A DNA stretch of 64,000 bases from Salinisphaera sp052044135 (GTDB lineage Bacteria; Pseudomonadota; Gammaproteobacteria; Nevskiales; Salinisphaeraceae). The notes beneath the pieces were generated by a model. The model worked only from the letters and a program-made list of their open reading frames with translations, made no database searches and had not been told where the DNA came from. Of this stretch, positions 43,077 to 51,360 are shown piece by piece. Each line of letters opens with the position of its first letter. Within the stretch, counting starts at the first letter, position 1. The stretch covers positions 186,001-250,000 of the forward strand of contig NZ_JBQDYF010000003.1 of NCBI RefSeq assembly GCF_052044135.1, in the 5' to 3' direction. Both the position numbers and the translations under genes were made by a program.

Positions 43077-44481
43077 AGTCGACTTGCGCGCGATTGCCCG
43101 CGGTATGGTTACGGCGCCGGCCGGGTGCGGCAAAACGCAATTGATCGCCCACGCCTTGGCCGCTCACGAAGGTCGCAAACCTATCCTTGTGCTCACGCAC
43201 ACGAACGCTGGCGTGGCGGCACTTCGTGGTCGGTTGGACCGCGCCGGTGTGTCGCGCGGTGCCTATCGATTGAGCACCATCGACGGCTGGGCCATTCGGT
43301 TGATTGCGAGCTTTCCAGGTCGCAGCGGTCACGACTCAGACATCCTGCGACTCGCCACGCCGGCGCGAGACTACTCGGCGATCCGGGAATTCGCCTGGAG
43401 ATTGCTGCAGGCCGGGCATGTCAGCGAGGTCCTGAAAGCGTCCTATGCGCATCTCATCGTTGACGAGTACCAGGATTGTTCGGTGCCTCAGCACTACCTC
43501 GTCTACTTTCTCTCACTGATTCTGCCGACCTGCGTGCTTGGCGATCCGATGCAAGGCATTTTCGGGTTCGGTGGCAACGCCTTGGCCGACTGGGAGCAGC
43601 AAGTGTGCGCGCATTTCCCGGTCGTGGCGGAATTGGCCACGCCGTGGCGGTGGCGCAATGCCGGTGCGGAAGCACTTGGGCAATGGCTGCTGGAGGCTCG
43701 CCGCCTGTTGGCGGCCGGGCAGTCGGTGGATCTGCGCACCGGACCACCAGCACATGTGACGTGGGTTCAGACCACCCCTCCCAACGACCACCCGCAGCGA
43801 CTGGCTGCGGCGCGGACACTGCCGCCGACCGCCGACGGGCGTGTGCTGATCATCGCCGACAGCCGTAACCGTTCGAGCCAGCGGAACTTCGCAAGTCAGA
43901 CGCCAGGGGCGTCCACCGTTGAGGCAGTCGACCTACAAGACCTCATCGCCTTCGGCAATAGTTTCGATGTTGCGTCTGCGGGGGCCTTGGGGCAGTTGCT
44001 GGCGCTGGCGCAAAGCGTCATGACCAACGTGGGTGTCGCAGAGTTGACCCGGCGTCTGGATTCATTGACCCGAGGAACTGCGAGGAATCCTCCATCCGTA
44101 GCGGAGAGCTGTGCGTTGACGTTCCAGCGCGCCCCGTCCATCGCCGCAGCCGCAACACTGCTGTCGGAGCTGCGCGAAATGCCGAATGTGCGCGTGCATC
44201 GGCCCGCTATTCTTTACGGCGTGCTCAAGGCGCTGCGGGGAGCTTCGGCAGGAAACGTCCCGCTTGCAGAGGCGGCCAGGCGGGTGCGGGAAGAGAACCG
44301 GTTGTTGGGCCGCCCGTTGCCCAAGCGTGCAGTTGGCAGCACGCTGCTGCTCAAAGGACTGGAGGCAGAAGTGGCGGTCGTGCTGAATACGGAGGGCATG
44401 AGCGCGCAGCACTTATATGTGGCCATGACCCGCGGATCGATGAAACTGGTCGTGTGTAGCGCCAGCCCCATGTTGGGCTAA
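43063..44481 (+). CDS. gajB: GajB-like UvrD-type helicase (Gabija)
   Basis: 472-residue SF1 helicase with Walker A TAPAGCGKTQLI (about residue 18), LTHTNAGVAALRGR, STIDGWAIRLI, motif II LIVDEYQDCSVPQHYL (about 132), motif III LGDPMQGIFGFGG, motif IV ELATPWRWRN and motif VI HLYVAMTRGSMKLVV. Size and order match GajB. In Gabija it senses DNA ends and works with GajA. Coding overlap with gajA implies translational coupling. A third gene starts 12 bases after its stop. Confidence 0.82.
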   Translation: MGPAEVDLRAIARGMVTAPAGCGKTQLIAHALAAHEGRKPILVLTHTNAGVAALRGRLDRAGVSRGAYRLSTIDGWAIRLIASFPGRSGHDSDILRLATPARDYSAIREFAWRLLQAGHVSEVLKASYAHLIVDEYQDCSVPQHYLVYFLSLILPTCVLGDPMQGIFGFGGNALADWEQQVCAHFPVVAELATPWRWRNAGAEALGQWLLEARRLLAAGQSVDLRTGPPAHVTWVQTTPPNDHPQRLAAARTLPPTADGRVLIIADSRNRSSQRNFASQTPGASTVEAVDLQDLIAFGNSFDVASAGALGQLLALAQSVMTNVGVAELTRRLDSLTRGTARNPPSVAESCALTFQRAPSIAAAATLLSELREMPNVRVHRPAILYGVLKALRGASAGNVPLAEAARRVREENRLLGRPLPKRAVGSTLLLKGLEAEVAVVLNTEGMSAQHLYVAMTRGSMKLVVCSASPMLG

Positions 44482-44493
44482 GTAGGAGGGGAA

Positions 44494-46002
44494 ATGGCAA
44501 GAGAGAAAAAGTTCGCAAGCTCGGGCGGCGCAATAGAAACGCCCGCTGGAAAGGTCATGGAGACGATCGTCGAGGACGTGATCAAGGCCAAAGCGATGAC
44601 CTTTGCTCAGTGGCATGCCCTCAGCGCGAACCCCTTGGTTCCGCTTGCCATTCCGGTGTCGCAAGGCGGTCAGTATCCGGTCACACAGGTCGGCGTGGAC
44701 GCAGCTCACTTGCTGTCAAAGCAAAGCTGGAAATCACACGAAGCTCTGCGCCAGACAATTGATCGGGAGGCCTTCATGAAGCTCTCGTTCCAGGCCATCG
44801 GAGACACCCTTCGCGACTGCCAATCGCGCCTTCCAGAAGTACCGGACGGCCAGAATGCGCAGGAGGTGGTGCTCGGTGACGATTTTTACGCTGTGCTCGC
44901 CGACGACTACCAAGCGCATTTGCTGCAGCTTGTCTCCAGCGCAAGTCCCGACGTCGACAGGCATATCCCTTGCCATCTATTTCACTCGGATCAGGCCGTG
45001 CCGGCATTCGCCGTGGGGCCAGTGCGATTCCTACCGAGAGCGGAATGGCTCGATTCCTTTGTCAAGGACCCGGAGGTCCGCGATCTCATCCGCCAGGTCG
45101 AGGCCTGTGAACTGGACATGGACGAGTTGACCAGTCGATCAACTGCCACCGAGAGTGGCCGCCGCGCGTCGCATGCGTTGGATGTTCTGCGCACACTGCG
45201 CCATTACAGCTGGGTAGGGACCATCTTGATGGAAGGGCATGAGTATGCGCGGTCGCATTTCAAAGCGTCGGTGGTGGTGGGACTTGCGATTGACGCAATC
45301 GGACTGAGGTTCCAGGTCGAGGATGCGCGACGCTTTACCAAAGCCGGCAGGCAGCATCTTTTTGCAGAGGATCGGTTCGCGACCACGCTGGACGGGCGGA
45401 TATTGCGTGGATCGAGCGTACAGATGCCTGGTCTTGGCGGACGCCCCGGTGCGCTGGCTGCCAAGATGGCGGGCGAGCAACCCTTCCTGGATGCCGCGGG
45501 GTGCATTTTGCAGCAGTACGTCGATGGACGACGAAGCGGACATGCGCTGCATCTCGTAGAACGCTGGGCGAATGCGCTGTACTGGGTCGGTGAAGCTCGT
45601 CGCGAGGCTTCTGACTTCATGGCAGTGGTCAACTATGGCTGTGCCGCTGACGGGTTGTCGGGCGCAGGCGGAAAGGCGAAGGAAATGACAAGCTTCGCCG
45701 AAACCGCGCTCAAGCCTGAGGGCGAGACCGCACCTGATGGCGCGCTCACGGTGGATGCCGCGGTCCACAAGGTCTATCGAGAAGGCCGCAACAAGCTCGC
45801 CCACGGTGAAATGCCGGGACTGCTGGAGGATCTTGCGGAACCGCGCGCAGTCGGTGAAGCGCTGCTGACAGCACTCTTCGATGTTGTGACGCCGGTGCTG
45901 GCTGACCTCCTACAGAACGAGCCGAACCTGCCAAAGCTTGATGAGAAGCACGCCTATCGTCTACTTGAGGCAAAACTGGCAGCGCGCAAAGCAAGCGCTT
46001 GA
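44494..46002 (+). CDS. Uncharacterised 502-aa protein with C-terminal HEPN motif, third gene of the Gabija-like operon
   Basis: I do not recognise the main part. The C-terminal about 150 residues (LVERWANALYWVGEARREASDFMAVVNYGCAADGLSGAGGK, then VDAAVHKVYREGRNKLAHGEMPGLLEDL) match the Apea-like HEPN type, with RNKLAH at residues 432-437 fitting the RNase motif RNxxxH. There is no signal or membrane segment. AGGAGGGG stands 2 bases before ATG 44494, and it starts 12 bases after gajB, so it is coexpressed with Gabija. It may be an RNase effector or an accessory sensor; this is inferred. Confidence 0.7.
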   Translation: MAREKKFASSGGAIETPAGKVMETIVEDVIKAKAMTFAQWHALSANPLVPLAIPVSQGGQYPVTQVGVDAAHLLSKQSWKSHEALRQTIDREAFMKLSFQAIGDTLRDCQSRLPEVPDGQNAQEVVLGDDFYAVLADDYQAHLLQLVSSASPDVDRHIPCHLFHSDQAVPAFAVGPVRFLPRAEWLDSFVKDPEVRDLIRQVEACELDMDELTSRSTATESGRRASHALDVLRTLRHYSWVGTILMEGHEYARSHFKASVVVGLAIDAIGLRFQVEDARRFTKAGRQHLFAEDRFATTLDGRILRGSSVQMPGLGGRPGALAAKMAGEQPFLDAAGCILQQYVDGRRSGHALHLVERWANALYWVGEARREASDFMAVVNYGCAADGLSGAGGKAKEMTSFAETALKPEGETAPDGALTVDAAVHKVYREGRNKLAHGEMPGLLEDLAEPRAVGEALLTALFDVVTPVLADLLQNEPNLPKLDEKHAYRLLEAKLAARKASA

Positions 46003-46238
46003 CTTGATGACCTGATCGTGCGAATGGACAAGGCGCCGAGCTTCCTGTCTCCTTTCAGCTGATTGATGATGGTGTCGCTAGAGTTGCTCTCCCGCAAATC
46101 GCTCCATCTCCCGCGCCAGCAAAAGATGTCCGGTTTTGACGGTAAAAGCGACGGTAAAGGTCCATGTCGATCACAGCTAAATCCTTTAACCATGCGGATT
46201 TGCGAAACCTGTTGATATCGAGTGGGCTACCTCTGAGT

Positions 46239-46259
46239 CCGGTGCTCGGCACCGGTTTT
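46239..46259 (+). terminator. Terminator-like hairpin after the Gabija-HEPN operon
   Basis: CCGGTGC (46239-46245), loop TCG, GCACCGG (46249-46255), then TTTT. It could end transcription of the defence operon, though it lies about 240 bp after the last stop. Confidence 0.55.
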
Positions 46260-46385
46260 AGCCCTCCTGCCACCGCGCAAAGTGCTTCCGCTTGATGATG
46301 TGCGGTCGTTGGTCTCCAAAACTATATCCGCCGAAACAGGCGCACATTCCCTGTCTATAAAGTGGTGTTCGTGCGAGAAAAATGA

Positions 46386-46425
46386 CCGGCCCGATTGTCG
46401 TGATGGCGATACGACAATCGAGGCC
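46386..46425. repeat. Long hairpin at the integrase 3' side
   Basis: GATTGTCGT (46393-46401) and ACGACAATC (46411-46419) are perfect inverted repeats, flanked by CCGGCC-like arms. It lies about 35 bp beyond the integrase stop and may end its transcript. Confidence 0.5.
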
Positions 46426-46458
46426 GGCGGCGCGGGATGCTGGCCGCCGTTCAGGCGT

Positions 46459-47652
46459 TCACTTGTTTCGATTCCGGCCAGCGCTAACCACCGACTTGCG
46501 CTGACCCGCTACTAATTCGGCGGCCTTGCGCACTGGGTCATCCTCGGTGTGGACGTACCGCATGAACATTGCCACTGTCTTGTGCGCGGTCAAAGCCATG
46601 CCGACCTTGACTGGAATGCCCGAATTGGCAATATCAGTCGCCGAACGATGGCGGATGCCGTGGGTGCCGATTCTCGGTACACCGGCGCGATCGAGGATAC
46701 GCCGCCACGCGTCGTAGTAGACGTGCGGGCTGAGCGGCTTGTTGTGATTGCGGGTAGCCGGGCAGACGAAAGGTGATTCGCCAAAGCGGGGCGCGTTCTC
46801 CAGCAAGCGGCGGGCCTCGGCGCTCAACGGCTTAGATATATCGCCAGTCTTGCTGTCCGGCCAGACCACCCGATCATTCGACAGGTCGATCCAGTCCCAC
46901 TGCAACAGCAGAATCTCCGACATGCGTGCGGCGAACTCGAATTGCAGACGGATGGCCAGCAGATAGGTCGGATGCTCCAGTCCTTCGGCTTCGGCCTTGT
47001 CCAGATAAGCGAACAGCTTGATCATCTGTTCGTCGGTGATGAGGCGAGTCGCGCCTTTCTCCGGGTACTTGGGTACGTGGCGGCAGGGATTCGAGCCGTC
47101 GGGCCGGTAGCCCCACAGTTCGGCCAGGTTGAACATCTTGCGGACGCAAGCCAGCACGTGGTTGGCCTGCGTAGGCGATTTCTCAAGACGCTTCATCAGC
47201 GCAGTGATGTCTTGGCGCGTGACCTCATGGGTTTTCTTGCTGCCGAAGGCGGGAACGATGAAGCGGTCAATCTGATACTGGTAGCCTTTCTGCGTGCTGG
47301 GCTTGTTGTGTAACTTGGAGTGGTCTTCCATGAACCGGCTGCACAGTTCCTTGACGGTCGGTGCCTTCCGGGCCTCCACCTTGTCATGTCCGGGGTCGCC
47401 ACCGCGCCGGACTTCGGCCAGCCAGTCTTGGGCGAGCGACCGGGCTTGTTCGACGGTCAGTTCGCCGAACTGGCCAAGCGCAGGTTTGCGGCGCACGCCC
47501 GAGTTCGTGCGGTACTGAAGCATGAAAACCTTGCGGCGGGTGGGTGTGATCTTGCACAGGAAACCCGGAACGATTGTGTCCCGGAGTTCAACGTCGCAGG
47601 TCTGGGCTTGAGCCGCGTCGACAACGCTCTTGGTTAGTTTGATCTTTGCCAT
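46459..47652 (-). CDS. int: P4-type tyrosine recombinase (island integrase)
   Basis: 397-residue integrase with an N-terminal DUF4102-like arm-binding domain (MAKIKLTKSVVDAAQAQTCDVELRDTIVPGFLCKITPTRRKVFMLQYR), SAM-like core-binding domain, and catalytic residues R (FAARMSEILLLQWDWIDL), H-x-x-R (THGIRHRSATDIAN), H/K (ALTAHKTVAMF) and the tyrosine in FMRYVHTEDD. Start ATG 47652 has AGGAG 7 bases upstream. It reads away from the tRNA-Leu fragment 171 bp away, the common layout for tRNA-targeting islands. It probably mobilised this island's right part, perhaps the whole island. Confidence 0.93.
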   Translation of the reverse strand: MAKIKLTKSVVDAAQAQTCDVELRDTIVPGFLCKITPTRRKVFMLQYRTNSGVRRKPALGQFGELTVEQARSLAQDWLAEVRRGGDPGHDKVEARKAPTVKELCSRFMEDHSKLHNKPSTQKGYQYQIDRFIVPAFGSKKTHEVTRQDITALMKRLEKSPTQANHVLACVRKMFNLAELWGYRPDGSNPCRHVPKYPEKGATRLITDEQMIKLFAYLDKAEAEGLEHPTYLLAIRLQFEFAARMSEILLLQWDWIDLSNDRVVWPDSKTGDISKPLSAEARRLLENAPRFGESPFVCPATRNHNKPLSPHVYYDAWRRILDRAGVPRIGTHGIRHRSATDIANSGIPVKVGMALTAHKTVAMFMRYVHTEDDPVRKAAELVAGQRKSVVSAGRNRNK

Positions 47653-47823
47653 GAAGTGCTCCTGAAAGGCCTCGATTCCAGGAGCCTGCTAGGAGCCAAG
47701 CGAAAGGGAACCGGGGCGGTTTACATCGCGCACCGGCATATGATCCAAAGCATCGACCCGAAGGAAAACCTGCTACGGCAAGCTGTATCCAAGCCTAGGG
47801 GTGCCCGGTGCAGGATTCATGTT

Positions 47824-47882
47824 GTTGCTTAAAATCCCTTGACCTTCGGGTCGTGCCGGTTCGAGTCCGGCCCCGGGCACCA
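47824..47882 (+). other. Displaced 3' fragment of tRNA-Leu(UAA), attachment-site copy
   Basis: From about 47828 the sequence reads CTTAAAATCCC (anticodon loop TAA), then the variable arm (TTGACCTTCGGGTCGT), T-arm (GCCGGTTCGAGTCCGGC) and acceptor end CCCGGGCACCA. The 5' half, including the D-arm, is missing. This is the usual result of integration into the 3' part of a tRNA gene, where the incoming copy restores the intact gene at the other end, off-window to the left. A terminator follows at 47930-47952. Confidence 0.85.
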
Positions 47883-48267
47883 TTGCACTGTCTTGGACGG
47901 TGCGGGATGATCTGTTGTATAGCTCGCATCGCAAGGGTTGCGGGCTTTTTTTACGGCTCAACGCGGATTAGCAGGAAGCGTGAAGGCGAGCGGCGAGACT
48001 CCGCTTATAGCGTGGGGTTTGCCATACCCGCCAACTCACTAAGGTCACAACGATGTCCGAGGCTAATCCGATCCGCTATACCTGTTCTGCGAAGGTTTCA
48101 AGCTTTCAAACGGGCCCGGACGTCCGGAGGGCAGCCTGTGGTGCTGAAGTGCGTGCCGCTCACCCGCCGCGCTGTGGCGGCTACTGCTGGCTGGTTTGAT
48201 CCGGCAATTCTATCCGCAAGGGGAACTTTTCAGTCCGCGTTGACAGCCAAGACTGCTCATTCATGTG
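47883..48267. other. Chromosomal junction after the tRNA fragment
   Basis: No gene seen in 385 bp, apart from the terminator at 47930-47952. The sequence marks the first chromosomal stretch to the right of the island. Confidence 0.6.
47930..47952 (+). terminator. tRNA-Leu transcript terminator
   Basis: CGCAA / TTGCG stem (47930-47934, 47938-47942) with a GGG loop and seven T at 47946-47952, about 47 bp after the tRNA 3' end; likely the original terminator of the tRNA gene. Confidence 0.7.
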
Positions 48268-49284
48268 TCAGTGAATAGGGTGCTTTTTGCGCTGCTTTTC
48301 TCGGTACATGACGCGATCAGCCGACTCCAGCAATTTCCCCATCTCATCACCATCCTGCGGGTAAATCGCCCAGCCGATGCTGGAATCAAGCTTCAGTGTG
48401 TGCGGCTCGAACGCGAAGGGCTTGGCAAGCTCGCCTTGAATGCGCCGTATTAAATGCTGGACGTCGGCTGTTTGTTTGAGTTTCAGCATTAGTATCGCAA
48501 ATTCGTCACCGCCTAGCCGGGCCACGGTATCCGATTCTCGAGTTACCGCCAGCAAGCGGCGGCCCATTTCCGTGATGGCTTCATCGCCCGCCCGGTGCCC
48601 GTAGAGATCATTAATAGGTTTGAGGCGGTCCATATCCAGATACAGAACACCGAAGTGGTCTGAATTACGCTGCGCCTGTGTCAGTCGCTGGCGGAAGCGG
48701 TCGAAGAACAACGCCCGGTTGGCAAGCCCCGTCATCTGATCGTGCGTGGCCAGATAAAATAGCCGGCCCGTTTCATGCTCAGCGGCATGGAAAATAAAAG
48801 AGCTGAGCAGGTCGGTCACAAGATCCAGTATCTCGATGTCCGTATTGTCAAAGCCGTTTGGCTTGGGCGATAGCACTTTCAGCACGCCTACGGCAACGCC
48901 GTCGTGCCGAAGCGCCGCCGTAACCATCGAGCGGATACCAACCTGTCGACAGGCTTCGGAATTGACGCGCGGGTCCGATTCGGTGTCGTCGCATAGCAAT
49001 ATCTGGTGCGTGTCGACACACAGCCCGGACAAGCTGCCCTGGCGATTCAGTCGGAGGCCAATCTGTGATTCCGCCTGTCCCACAGCCGCCCGGTAGACCA
49101 TTTTATCGCCTTCGGTCAGCTCTATCACCGCCCCGTCTGCACCGGTCAACTCACATGCACCTTGGGCGGCCACATCCATTATGGCGCCGAGATTCAACCA
49201 TAGCTGGCTGATGTGAGTTTGAATATTTATTATTTGTAAAAGTTTGTCTGGCGGAATGCGTGTTTTTCTGATTGGCTGGCTCAT
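48268..49284 (-). CDS. GAF-GGDEF diguanylate cyclase
   Basis: 338-residue protein from ATG 49284: N-terminal GAF domain (INIQTHISQLWLNLGAIMDVAAQGACELTGADGAVIEL, then LSGLCVDTHQILLCDDTESDPRV) and C-terminal GGDEF domain (FYLATHDQMTGLANRALFFDRFRQRL, then DTVARLGGDEFAILMLKL). The GGDEF active site is intact, so it should make cyclic di-GMP in response to a ligand or signal at the GAF domain. An in-frame ATG 12 codons earlier is possible. A decayed EAL fragment lies just upstream, so this gene may once have been part of a GGDEF-EAL pair. Confidence 0.9.
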   Translation of the reverse strand: MSQPIRKTRIPPDKLLQIINIQTHISQLWLNLGAIMDVAAQGACELTGADGAVIELTEGDKMVYRAAVGQAESQIGLRLNRQGSLSGLCVDTHQILLCDDTESDPRVNSEACRQVGIRSMVTAALRHDGVAVGVLKVLSPKPNGFDNTDIEILDLVTDLLSSFIFHAAEHETGRLFYLATHDQMTGLANRALFFDRFRQRLTQAQRNSDHFGVLYLDMDRLKPINDLYGHRAGDEAITEMGRRLLAVTRESDTVARLGGDEFAILMLKLKQTADVQHLIRRIQGELAKPFAFEPHTLKLDSSIGWAIYPQDGDEMGKLLESADRVMYREKQRKKHPIH

Positions 49285-49313
49285 TCTTGAACCTGCTGTT
49301 GCTTTGATGCTGT

Positions 49314-49754
49314 CTAGCACCTGAATAAGACCATGGGCGTTTCCTTGTAGGGACTCTGCCTGTTGATATAAGCGGCAAATTGAGGCGCCGGCAGCGCTGG
49401 CGCAATCAGCTGGCCTGGAGTCCGATTGCCATCGTATCGGCTGAGGGCGCCCGTTTGGGTTTGCGTGTCGATCCCTTCAGGCACCACCGGAATATTCAGT
49501 TTGTCTCCCGGTGCAATCATCAGGCGGGTAAGCTCCTCATCCCTGGCCTGGCCCGACAAGCGTTCCACGAAGGTTCGGTCAATCATGATGCCATCGCCCT
49601 GGGAGTGCTTGAGGTCGGGAAACGACGAGCAACCCGTGCTGAAATCATCAACGACCACTTGCATATCCGTCGGGGAGCTGTGCTCGAACGGGGTGTACAG
49701 GCGGGATAGAAACAGGCGGCGTATCCGGCTGGAATGGAAGGGCCGGCAACCCAC
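49314..49754 (-). pseudogene. Decayed EAL (phosphodiesterase) fragment
   Basis: The frame contains a recognisable EAL-domain tail: VVVDDFSTGCSSFPDLKHS, MIDRTFVERLSGQARDEEL, LNIPVVPEGIDTQTQTGAL and LIAPALPAPQFAAYI. The order matches the C-terminal half of EAL domains (DDFGTGYSS, IDRSFV, VVAEGVET, PLPA), but the EAL signature itself and the N-terminal half are gone and key residues are changed (CSS, PEGID). It overlaps the region before the GAF-GGDEF gene. Not functional. Confidence 0.75.
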
Positions 49755-50394
49755 CAGCCATCAAAGTTACACCATGGAAAACGATACCGATGATTCGACG
49801 GTAAGACCAGCAACCGGGGCCGAAGAGCCACTTACGAGCCGACTGTGTCGCGATGCGTGTGGCCCGGGTGGGGCAAGCTGTGGAAACCGCGTGGCGGGCC
49901 TTTCTGGACCGTCACGCTGATGATCGACTGCCAGGTGTTTGATGCGCCGCGGTGCAGAACGGCCACCGGCCCGAGCGCACGATCCAGAATGGCATCGACG
50001 ACGTGCCGGTGCGCCTGTCAGGATGCGGGATCGGTCAGGGGCCGGTCGGGCCGCTGAAACCGGTCGGTGGGATTGGTGTACGGGCAGCGTTATTTCCTGA
50101 TGAGCGCCGCATTTCGGCCGGTACACTTATTTCGACGCGGTCTACGGCCCGCCCCGGGGCATCACGGTGGTGCGCGAGCCATTGCGCCTTGAGAGCCGGG
50201 CCGGCGCGATCGTTCGCGATCTGCGGTCTTACTGTTTCAAGGCATGTGCTTGTTTTGCCTCGCGGTGCGTCCGGCGAATCAAGGCGAAGCGGAAATATCC
50301 GAATTGAAGCTGAATGGTCGGGCACGGCTCATCATTGTATTGCCCAACCAACGCGTTAAACTCCGATCTTCCATCGTCCACAGACGATAAACCG
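49755..50394. other. Gene-free stretch upstream of the MaoC-like gene
   Basis: No supported gene in 640 bp. Short open frames on both strands overlap each other and lack recognisable motifs; the patch may hold decayed sequence linked to the EAL remnant. Confidence 0.5.
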
Positions 50395-51276
50395 ATGTCA
50401 GGAGAGATCAGGCTCGATTTCGAGCAGTTGCCGGCCGTGGCGCCGTCCTATTTTCGGGCGGTCGCGAATTTCGGCTCCGGCCTGTCCAGGGGCGAAACGA
50501 TTCCCGAGATCGTTGCCCGATTGAATGACCTGGAAGTCAGGGCGGAGAATCTTGCGCGCTACCGCCGGGTCTGCGGTTTCCCGCGCGCTGACACCTTGCC
50601 GGTGACTTACCCGCACGTACTGGCGTTTCCCATGCACATGGCAGTGCTGACGCACAGGCGTTTCCCGCTCAAGTTGCTCGGGTTGATTCATGTGCGCAAC
50701 CACATCACCCAGCATCGGGCGATCCGGGCCGACGAGCCGCTGGATCTGGTGGTGTCGGTGGGCGGGCATCGCGAGGCGGCCAAGGGCATCGAGTTCGATC
50801 TCGTCACCCGGGTCAACGATGCAAGCGGCGCTGCGATCTGGGAAGAAACCGGCGTGATGCTGTCGCGCGGCAAGGGCGGCTCCGGCGGCGCTTCGAGCCG
50901 TAAGCGACAGGCACCCGCAGCGGATTTCACGCTCGCGGAGGAAGCCACCTGGCAGGTGCCTGCCGATATCGGTCGGCGCTATGCGTCGGCGGCTGGCGAC
51001 TACAACCCCATTCATCTCAGCGCCTGGAGTGCCAAGCTGTTCGGCTTCCCGCGTGCTATCGCGACGGGGATGTGGATGAAGGCGCGGGCGGCGGCCGCGC
51101 TGCAGCCGCATCTGAGCGCCGAGGCGTATTCACTTTCGGTTGCCTTCAAAAAACCCGTGTTTCTACCGAGCACCGTGGTATTCAAGCACGGTGGCGCCGA
51201 CAACGGCGTGGATTTTGCCTTGACCAGTCGCTCCGGCGATGTTCAGCACTTCACGGGCGAGGTTCGATATCCGTGA
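50395..51276 (+). CDS. MaoC-like hot-dog dehydratase
   Basis: 293-residue protein with a C-terminal MaoC/hot-dog domain: RRYASAAGDYNPIHLSAWSAKLFGFPRAIATGMWMKARAAAAL (catalytic-type D-x-N-x-x-H segment DYNPIH) and SLSVAFKKPVFLPSTVVF. The N-terminal half is a second hot-dog-like part, as in double MaoC proteins that hydrate or dehydrate enoyl-CoA. I start at ATG 50395, after GATAAACC; the longer frame from 50314 has no support. It precedes galU by 84 bp. Confidence 0.85.
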   Translation: MSGEIRLDFEQLPAVAPSYFRAVANFGSGLSRGETIPEIVARLNDLEVRAENLARYRRVCGFPRADTLPVTYPHVLAFPMHMAVLTHRRFPLKLLGLIHVRNHITQHRAIRADEPLDLVVSVGGHREAAKGIEFDLVTRVNDASGAAIWEETGVMLSRGKGGSGGASSRKRQAPAADFTLAEEATWQVPADIGRRYASAAGDYNPIHLSAWSAKLFGFPRAIATGMWMKARAAAALQPHLSAEAYSLSVAFKKPVFLPSTVVFKHGGADNGVDFALTSRSGDVQHFTGEVRYP

Positions 51277-51360
51277 GTCGGCGGCCGGTGCGGCTTGCCG
51301 CAGGCTGTGACAGATCGCGCGGTGACCACGACGGAATCAAGTCTAGATAAAGGAACTGTT

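Larger units (their letters stand above)
46003..46458. other. Convergent gap between HEPN gene and integrase, with two hairpins
   Basis: No gene in 456 bp. It contains a terminator-like hairpin (46239-46259) and a long inverted repeat (46386-46425: GATTGTCGT / ACGACAATC inside CCGGCC / GGCCGG-like arms). Integrase and HEPN genes point toward each other here. Confidence 0.6.

Noticed and set aside
47801..47882. Intact tRNA-Leu gene
   Set aside because: The 5' acceptor strand, D-arm and 5' anticodon stem are missing; only the 3' part from the anticodon loop is present.
49767..50359. Overlapping small frames upstream of the MaoC-like gene
   Set aside because: Frames contradict each other on both strands and none carries a recognisable motif or ribosome site.
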